A stretch of 5,732 bases of DNA from Candidatus Omnitrophota bacterium (GTDB taxonomy: Bacteria > Omnitrophota > Gorgyraeia > Gygaellales > Profunditerraquicolaceae). This document shows positions 1 through 3,843 of the stretch, in pieces. Every line of letters begins with the position of its first letter. Position 1 is the stretch's first letter. The notes under the pieces are model-generated. The model did no database searches. It had not been told where the DNA came from and was given only the letters and a program-made list of their open reading frames with translations. The stretch covers positions 1-5,732 of the forward strand of contig JAHKBC010000249.1 of assembly GCA_018825725.1 (NCBI GenBank), in the 5' to 3' direction. A program made the position numbers and the translations under genes.

Positions 1-220
1 CATCAGAAGAACTGGTAGTAAATACCTCATCATCCGTATTCTCATCGTGCTCGGACTGGGGAGCAATAAAATAATCCGTCATATCCTTAACCTTGCCCTG
101 GATACCCCGTTTCATATAGACATTCATACTCACTAGGGCAATAGTTACTATACCTAAAATTAAGGCATATTCTCCCAGGGCATTCCCTCTTTTTTTATTA
201 AAAAATATTCTTGCAGCCAT
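1..220 (-). CDS. Flp-like prepilin / minor pilin (3' end outside window)
   Basis: I found this gene by translating the reverse strand from an ATG at 220; 73 codons are visible and the frame is still open at the window edge. The protein has a 12-residue basic leader ending ...NKKRG, then N-A-L-G-E-Y, which matches the class III (Flp/Tad) prepilin peptidase site: cleavage after G12, with Glu at +5 and Tyr at +6. One hydrophobic helix (about residues 13-33) follows, then Y-M-K-R-G-I-Q-G-K-V-K-D, a motif shared with the other pilins here. The visible tail is acidic and Ser/Thr-rich. The start is supported by GAGGGG six bases upstream and by the 12-base gap after the preceding stop. By family knowledge it would be inserted in the inner membrane and matured by a TadV-type peptidase. 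I infer a minor pilin or pseudopilin; the full length is unknown. Confidence 0.85.
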   Translation of the reverse strand, partial: MAARIFFNKKRGNALGEYALILGIVTIALVSMNVYMKRGIQGKVKDMTDYFIAPQSEHDENTDDEVFTTSSSD

Positions 221-232
221 TTTAAACCCCTC

Positions 233-562
233 TTAAGGCAAACTCCCGGTATCTTCGTATCTAATCCCCAGGTTAGTACTAAGCCCTTGGGTGCTATTGG
301 CATAAGTTGTCTTTTTGCTCCGGTCATTAAAATCAGTTATAGTCACCGTTGAAGAACCCTCATTAATATCCTTTACTATGCTGGAATCTCCGCTGGTTTT
401 ACCCGGCGCATACAAGTTTCCTCCGCTGTAGTCTTCGGCGATATATTTCATCCTTCCTTGCATGCTGCGCCTTGTATAGACTGCGGTGGTTAAAAGCGCT
501 GCGCAGACCAAGCAGGCTAAAAACGTATATTCAATACTGGACTGAGCCCTTATCTTCTTCAT
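233..562 (-). CDS. Flp-like minor pilin/pseudopilin, 109 aa
   Basis: A 109-residue protein with a short leader (M-K-K-I-R-A) followed by Q-S-S-I-E-Y, a Flp-type processing site in which the -1 residue is Ala rather than the usual Gly. The single membrane helix (about residues 7-28) carries Cys17 and Cys20, a CxxC spacing that is unusual inside a pilin helix. It is followed by Y-T-R-R-S-M-Q-G-R-M-K, the motif shared with the other pilins in the locus. The C-terminal 65 residues or so are polar, rich in Ser, Thr, Asn and Asp, and probably lie outside the membrane. The ATG overlaps the stop of the preceding gene as ATGA, suggesting translational coupling; an AAGGCAAGAG stretch just upstream may serve as ribosome site. 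I infer a minor pilin or pseudopilin. Nothing in the tail identifies a more specific role. Confidence 0.85.
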   Translation of the reverse strand: MKKIRAQSSIEYTFLACLVCAALLTTAVYTRRSMQGRMKYIAEDYSGGNLYAPGKTSGDSSIVKDINEGSSTVTITDFNDRSKKTTYANSTQGLSTNLGIRYEDTGSLP

Positions 563-720
563 CTCTTGCCTTCGTTTAATTCCAGCTGAATCAACTTTAG
601 CCTGGCATTCATCGAACGCTGAATATATTTACTCATCGCTACCAGCGCCGTAGACACAACAATAGCCAGAACCGTATACTCGAAGACGCTCTGGGCTTTT
701 TTACGAAAACGTATAAACAT
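559..720 (-). CDS. Short Flp-like prepilin, 53 aa
   Basis: This short gene was found by direct translation from the ATG at 720. It encodes 53 residues: a basic leader (M-F-I-R-F-R-K-K-A), the processing site A/Q-S-V-F-E-Y with Glu at +5 and Tyr at +6, one hydrophobic helix (about residues 10-30), and a short amphipathic tail that includes K-Y-I-Q-R-S-M-N-A-R-L-K, a diverged form of the motif shared by its neighbours. A good ribosome site, AAGGAGAG, lies about eight bases upstream. The length is typical of Flp major pilins, but the -1 residue is Ala, and the gene sits in the distal cluster. Its TGA stop overlaps the next gene's ATG (ATGA). Whether it is a second major pilin, a minor pilin or a pseudopilin cannot be decided from sequence. 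Confidence 0.85.
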   Translation of the reverse strand: MFIRFRKKAQSVFEYTVLAIVVSTALVAMSKYIQRSMNARLKLIQLELNEGKR

Positions 721-735
721 CTTAGCACTCTCCTT

Positions 736-900
736 TTACCTATTGCCTGTTATTTTTCCGGCCGCAGTATCAAATGCCGTGTTAAAAGCGCCCCTGGATT
801 TAGCAATAAAGGCGCTGGCAATTAAAGCAACTAAAACCACGCTTAAGATAAGGACGTATTCTGCAACTGCCTGAGCTTTTTTTGCCTGGCTGTTTTTCAT
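736..900 (-). CDS. Short Flp-like prepilin, 54 aa
   Basis: A 54-residue Flp-type prepilin. The frame is open further upstream, but an upstream start would overlap the end of tadC by about 50 bases and add an N-terminus unlike any prepilin leader. The ATG at 900 gives the expected basic leader (M-K-N-S-Q-A-K-K-A) and has AAAGGACAG just before it, so I chose it. The processing site is A/Q-A-V-A-E-Y, with Ala at -1. The helix (about residues 10-33) is strongly hydrophobic (V-L-I-L-S-V-V-L-V-A-L-I-A). The tail is short and lacks the K-R-G-L-Q-G motif of most neighbours, reading S-R-G-A-F-N-T-A-F-D instead. This tail resembles classical Flp pilins in length and composition. It lies 13 bases after tadC and 15 bases before the next pilin gene. 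Confidence 0.88.
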   Translation of the reverse strand: MKNSQAKKAQAVAEYVLILSVVLVALIASAFIAKSRGAFNTAFDTAAGKITGNR

Positions 901-913
901 AGCTGTCCTTTTT

Positions 914-1774
914 TTAAAACATCTTGCCCTGGCTAAACTGCAGGAATATCGGGCCTCCGATGACAATTCCGATAACCGGCAGGATACAAAAGATTAAAGG
1001 GATAAGGATCTTAATCGGGGCCTGCATAGCCTGTCTTTCTCCGCGGTGAAAACGCTGTATGCGCGTATCTTCAGAAAGAATCATAAAGGCCTCGGACACA
1101 GGAGTACCCATGCGCTCAGCCTGGACAAGGGTCTGCACAAAAGATGAAACCTCAGGGATACTCAAACGCTTAGACATGTCCTTTAAGGCCTGGGAGCGGG
1201 GCTTGCCCCATTTAATCTCCTGCAAAACAAAATCGAATTCTTCGATTAAAGGATTCTTGATCTCTTTTTGAATTAACCAGTTTACTGAACTGACAAAATC
1301 CAGGCCTGCCTCAACGCAAAGCCCCAAAAGATCCACTGTCTCCGGAAGAACCCTGGCAATCTGGTATTGGCGCTTGCTAATAACCTGGCTCAAATAGACA
1401 TCCGGAATAACATAACTTAAGGCAATGCTGACAATTATAGGTATAAGATCCTGTTTCCCCGTAGCCATAACTACCATAATCGGGACAGCAATCATCAATA
1501 ATAATTTTATATTAAAAAATTCATGGGCAGCCAATTTATTATGCGCGGCAAAAAGCCTGTCCTGAATCTGCTGTTCTATTTTTAACTTCCTGATCAGTAT
1601 TTTAGAAAAAGGAAAAATATTCCCTAACACCGAACCCTTTTTAACCTGGGAATAATATGGTTCGCTTGCGCCCAGGTTGCCCTCTAGGTTTGTGGACTTC
1701 TTAGGCTCGGTTAAGCCTAAAATAATAAAGACAAATGCGATTAATATAAAAATTGGTATAAGCATTCCTTCCAT
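914..1774 (-). CDS. tadC: Tad pilus inner-membrane platform protein TadC
   Basis: TadC-like member of the type II secretion F (T2SSF) family, 286 residues, close to the usual size. There is an N-terminal membrane segment (about residues 4-21), a cytoplasmic stretch, a hydrophobic region (about 90-124), a cytoplasmic T2SSF helical domain (about 144-245) and a C-terminal membrane segment (about 253-277). Family-like features include R-V-L-P-E-T-V-D-L-L at 141-150, the E-R-M-G-T-P-V-S-E-A stretch at 220-229, and the end A-P-I-K-I-L-I-P-L-I-F, typical of TadC. By family knowledge it pairs with TadB to form the platform that transmits TadA ATPase action to pilin insertion. The start ATG at 1774 lies two bases after the tadB stop, with AAGGTG upstream, indicating coupled expression. 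Order and partner support TadC rather than a GspF/PilC homologue, which would be longer with a duplicated domain. Confidence 0.93.
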   Translation of the reverse strand: MEGMLIPIFILIAFVFIILGLTEPKKSTNLEGNLGASEPYYSQVKKGSVLGNIFPFSKILIRKLKIEQQIQDRLFAAHNKLAAHEFFNIKLLLMIAVPIMVVMATGKQDLIPIIVSIALSYVIPDVYLSQVISKRQYQIARVLPETVDLLGLCVEAGLDFVSSVNWLIQKEIKNPLIEEFDFVLQEIKWGKPRSQALKDMSKRLSIPEVSSFVQTLVQAERMGTPVSEAFMILSEDTRIQRFHRGERQAMQAPIKILIPLIFCILPVIGIVIGGPIFLQFSQGKMF

Positions 1775-1776
1775 AA

Positions 1777-2622
1777 TTACACCTTTATCTGGCTGAATTT
1801 TGCGATCATGAACATGCCAATGACCTGCAAAATTACAGCTACGATTAATAACATCCTGCCCAAATCCGAATTCAACATAATATCAAAATGGTTACGGTTA
1901 AAGGTCATTACCCACCAGACAAACCCAATGGGCAAAAATGACATGATTACGCCTTGCAACCTGCCCTGCATAGTCAAAGTCTTGATGCTGTCTTTTAATT
2001 TACGGTTGTCGCGTATTGTAGTGCCCAGCCTGCTGAATACCTTGGTCAAGTCGCCTCCGGTTTCCCGGGCTACCAATATGGAATTAACCAGAAGCGAAAG
2101 CTCCTCGATCTCCATCCTCTTTTCCAAGTTTCTTAGGCTATCCTCCATAGTAACGCCCATCTTATTCTCTCTGATCACAAGCCCGAATTCCTGATTTATG
2201 GGCGCGGGCAGCTCCTCCTCCACCACCTCAATAGCCTGCAAAAGCGATAATCCTCCTTTGAGGGCGCTGGAGAGCGCCATTACCGCGTCTAAAAGCTGGT
2301 TACCTACTTTATTCCTTCTCTGGCTATTACGCATCTTTAATACAAATGTAGGAATACCCAACCCCACGATCGCGCCCACTACAATCATAAACCACATATT
2401 GGTGAATACGTAAAAACCTAATCCCAGAACAGGAGGCAAAATAAAATACAAGCGCATAATATTCTTGGGATTACGTTCAAAGAAAAGGCTGTCCAGTTCT
2501 TTGGAAATCACCTTCTCCTTCTGATGCTGCCAGATCTTTAAACGCGCCTCCAGCAACGGAAAAATGACTACTGAGAGAAAAATTATTGCCAAGGCAACAC
2601 AAATAATTACAATCAGAATCAT
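1777..2622 (-). CDS. tadB: Tad pilus inner-membrane platform protein TadB
   Basis: TadB-like T2SSF protein of 281 residues. Hydrophobic segments lie at about residues 1-22, 57-72, 76-95, 225-241 and 256-274. The cytoplasmic T2SSF domain spans about 108-225 and carries typical TadB signatures: L-L-D-A-V-M-A-L-S-S-A-L-K-G-G at 110-124, A-R-E-T-G-G-D-L at 185-192, and T-I-R-D-N-R-K-L-K followed by L-T-M-Q-G-R-L-Q-G around 202-224. In known Tad systems TadB and TadC form the inner-membrane core that works with the hexameric TadA ATPase. The start is well set by AAGGAGAAGAG directly before the ATG at 2622. It follows a pilin gene after 51 bases and abuts tadC. The usual upstream partner tadA is absent here, because pilin genes occupy that place. 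Confidence 0.94.
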   Translation of the reverse strand: MILIVIICVALAIIFLSVVIFPLLEARLKIWQHQKEKVISKELDSLFFERNPKNIMRLYFILPPVLGLGFYVFTNMWFMIVVGAIVGLGIPTFVLKMRNSQRRNKVGNQLLDAVMALSSALKGGLSLLQAIEVVEEELPAPINQEFGLVIRENKMGVTMEDSLRNLEKRMEIEELSLLVNSILVARETGGDLTKVFSRLGTTIRDNRKLKDSIKTLTMQGRLQGVIMSFLPIGFVWWVMTFNRNHFDIMLNSDLGRMLLIVAVILQVIGMFMIAKFSQIKV

Positions 2623-2673
2623 CTCTTCTCCTTATTCTGCTATACTTTTTTTAAAGTACCTTTTGCCTTTGCC

Positions 2674-2994
2674 TTATCTCCAAGTCTCTTCAGATAAAGC
2701 TCCGGTTCTTTCATCAACCGCTTTGTTCTGACTCTGTGTACTGTCTGTCTTGCTTGTCGGCCTGTCTCCTCCTACAGTCTGCTCGTTTGAGTTAACCGAA
2801 CTAGTTACTGTGCGCGTTCCGGTGGTAAGCTCAGGAGAAAATTGTTCTCCGACATCATCGCTAGATTGCCTTATCCGGCCCTGCAAACCACGCTTAAAAT
2901 AGGTCTGCATAGCAAGTAAAGCCGCCACGATAACCGCCACCAGCACCCCGTACTCCAATGTGCTCTGGCCGCGTCTATTCAAACGCCTAAACAT
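2674..2994 (-). CDS. Flp-like prepilin with Ser/Thr-rich tail, 106 aa
   Basis: A 106-residue Flp-type prepilin. The leader M-F-R-R-L-N-R-R-G is followed by Q-S-T-L-E-Y, a canonical site with Gly at -1, Glu at +5 and Tyr at +6. The helix covers about residues 10-31, followed by Y-F-K-R-G-L-Q-G-R-I-R. The remaining 60 residues or so are low in hydrophobicity and rich in Ser, Thr, Gln and charged residues, with no cysteine. A long polar tail is unusual for a major Flp pilin. I infer a minor pilin or pseudopilin whose tail is exposed; glycosylation of the Ser/Thr residues is possible but not shown. The ribosome site AAAGGAGGTG, seven bases or so upstream, is near perfect. It is the same length as the preceding gene and very similar in layout, pointing to a tandem duplication. 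Confidence 0.9.
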   Translation of the reverse strand: MFRRLNRRGQSTLEYGVLVAVIVAALLAMQTYFKRGLQGRIRQSSDDVGEQFSPELTTGTRTVTSSVNSNEQTVGGDRPTSKTDSTQSQNKAVDERTGALSEETWR

Positions 2995-3019
2995 TTGGCA
3001 CCTCCTTTAATAAAATATT

Positions 3020-3340
3020 CTACCAACCAGTAGTAGATTGCCTGGTAGCACTAACGTCGCTTGTTTCAGTCTTGTCAACTGCACCGCCGGTCTGTGTATT
3101 GGTGGTTTCGCTTGCGCTCTGAGCAGTAGAACTTTGCGAAGACGCATAATACGGTTCATATTGGCCAGTGCTAAAGACCGCAGCCGTATCAGTATCGCTA
3201 TAATCAACTGCATCCTTCATTTTGCCCTGGAGGCCGCGTTTGATATAAACCTGCATGGCGACTACAGCACCAATGACAAGACCAATAAGAATAGCAAACT
3301 CAGCAGTTGATTGCCCTTTCTTATTCAGCCTGATAAACAT
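3020..3340 (-). CDS. Flp-like prepilin with Ser/Thr-rich tail, 106 aa (EF variant)
   Basis: A 106-residue prepilin with leader M-F-I-R-L-N-K-K-G and site Q-S-T-A-E-F. The +6 residue is Phe instead of Tyr, which is also seen in TadE-type pseudopilins of Tad systems. The helix (about residues 10-31) is followed by Y-I-K-R-G-L-Q-G-K-M-K-D-A-V-D-Y, nearly identical to the same stretch in the partial gene at 1-220. The tail is rich in Ser, Thr, Gln and Ala, with a Q-Y-E-P-Y-Y-A-S patch. The ATG at 3340 is preceded by AAAGGGGGTGG. It lies 17 bases after the first pilin gene. I infer a pseudopilin or minor pilin paralogous to the next gene downstream. The E-F motif alone does not make it TadE, since the rest resembles its neighbours more than that family. 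Confidence 0.89.
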   Translation of the reverse strand: MFIRLNKKGQSTAEFAILIGLVIGAVVAMQVYIKRGLQGKMKDAVDYSDTDTAAVFSTGQYEPYYASSQSSTAQSASETTNTQTGGAVDKTETSDVSATRQSTTGW

Positions 3341-3357
3341 TATCCACCCCCTTTGAC

Positions 3358-3525
3358 TTAAAATTGAATCTTGTTTACCTGGTCATTCATCTCACCTGTA
3401 ACGTGATCCAGGGAAGCCTCAACCCGCGGCTTAACAAACTTGGTAGCAGCCAGAATTATTGCTCCCACAATTGCCGTCAGGACTAAAACATACTCTAATG
3501 TGCTCTGACCCCTTCTTTTTTTCAT
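3358..3525 (-). CDS. Flp-family major pilin candidate, 55 aa
   Basis: Found by translating from the ATG at 3525: 55 residues, typical for a Flp major pilin. The leader M-K-K-R-R-G is followed by Q-S-T-L-E-Y, a canonical class III prepilin site (cleavage after Gly6, Glu at +5, Tyr at +6). The helix spans about residues 7-27 (V-L-V-L-T-A-I-V-G-A-I-I-L-A-A). The short tail K-F-V-K-P-R-V-E-A-S-L-D lacks the K-R-G-L-Q-G motif seen in most paralogues here. It is the first gene of the operon, it has the strongest ribosome site in the window (AAGGAGGTG, five bases before the ATG), and it lies directly behind the leader with promoter and terminator. These points make it the best major-pilin candidate, assembled by the TadA/TadB/TadC machine. 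That role is inferred. Confidence 0.9.
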   Translation of the reverse strand: MKKRRGQSTLEYVLVLTAIVGAIILAATKFVKPRVEASLDHVTGEMNDQVNKIQF

Positions 3526-3530
3526 CTTTT

Positions 3531-3539
3531 CACCTCCTT
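3531..3539 (-). promoter_or_regulatory. Perfect Shine-Dalgarno site of the first pilin gene
   Basis: The minus strand reads AAGGAGGTG five bases before the ATG at 3525, fully complementary to the usual 16S rRNA 3' end. It is the strongest ribosome site in the window, fixes the start of the 55-aa pilin, and fits high-level expression of a major structural subunit. Confidence 0.85.
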
Positions 3540-3589
3540 CTTGAAATTATTTAATTAAGACTTTTTTAAATACTTTAAATTCTGCCAAT

Positions 3590-3629
3590 AAAAAAACCGC
3601 ATCACCAAATCAAGCTTTTGGTAACCCGG
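3590..3629 (-). terminator. Intrinsic terminator inside the operon leader
   Basis: On the minus strand the arms CCGGGTTACCAAA (3617-3629) and TTTGGTGATGCGG (3597-3609) enclose a 7-base loop. Twelve of 13 positions can pair (two as G-U), with one G-G mismatch, and seven T residues follow at once (3590-3596). This is a textbook Rho-independent terminator. It lies downstream of the promoter at 3785-3813 but upstream of the first pilin gene, so unless bypassed it would stop the operon transcript after about 190 nt. It could instead end a small RNA or read-through from the upstream gene; the overlapping alternative hairpin favours conditional termination. Confidence 0.8.
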
Positions 3630-3784
3630 ACGTACTGCCCGCTAGACCCAAGCAAAAATAAAAATAGATTTGTTCGCGAGCATCGTCCCGTGGCACGCTT
3701 CCTGGCACCCCCACCAGAAATCGACGATCTAAATCATATTATCAGACTCTTGCCTTGTATCTACCTGCCTTTCTTGTCAATGAA

Positions 3785-3813
3785 AATATAACACTGGCAG
3801 ATAATGGTGTCAA
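3785..3813 (-). promoter_or_regulatory. Sigma-70 type promoter of the pilus operon
   Basis: On the minus strand a perfect -35 element TTGACA (3808-3813) is followed by a 17-base spacer and a -10 element TATATT (3785-3790), five of six matches to TATAAT. Optimal spacing makes this the strongest promoter candidate in the window. Transcription would begin near 3778 and give a leader of about 250 nt before the first pilin ATG. It starts about 30 bases downstream of the stop codon of the transposase-like gene, so the pilus operon can be expressed independently. No operator is recognised. Confidence 0.75.
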
Positions 3814-3843
3814 GACTATTAACGTATATATTGAAAACGCTTT

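Larger units (their letters stand above)
3526..3843. other. Non-coding interval: operon promoter and structured 5' leader
   Basis: This 318-base stretch separates the transposase-like gene from the pilus operon. It has no long reading frame. On the minus strand it contains, in order, a sigma-70 promoter, a 47-nt stretch that can be closed by a 6-bp helix (ATCGTC with GACGAT, 3682-3728), a T-rich spacer, a small GC-rich hairpin (CGGGC with GTCCG, 3628-3642 region), an intrinsic terminator and finally an AT-rich run leading to the pilin ribosome site. A 13-codon reading frame without a well-placed ribosome site lies at 3642-3683. The arrangement is described further in the findings. Confidence 0.7.

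Noticed and set aside
901..966. N-terminal extension of the 54-aa pilin
   Set aside because: It would overlap the end of tadC and add a Cys/Arg-rich stretch unlike a prepilin leader; the internal ATG at 900 has a good ribosome site.
1059..1271. Plus-strand 70-codon frame opposite tadC
   Set aside because: Shadow of the tadC coding sequence with no independent support.
1808..2413. Two plus-strand frames opposite tadB
   Set aside because: They lie fully inside the well-supported tadB gene, lack good ribosome sites and encode nothing recognisable.
2643..2658. TACTTT/AAAGTA inverted repeat between the third pilin gene and tadB as a terminator
   Set aside because: Only six AT-rich pairs with an A-rich loop and no following T-run on the minus strand; too weak to be a terminator.
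3007..3310. Overlapping frames on both strands within the second pilin gene
   Set aside because: They conflict with the 106-aa pilin that has leader, cleavage site, helix and a strong ribosome site.
3682..3712. TGGCACG...TGGCAC on the plus strand as a sigma-54 promoter
   Set aside because: The -12 TTGC element is missing at the right spacing, and no plus-strand gene follows.
3730..3745. Second promoter using TGATAATAT as an extended -10
   Set aside because: No -35 match at a proper distance, and the -10 hexamer TAATAT matches only four positions; the TTGACA/TATATT pair upstream is far better.
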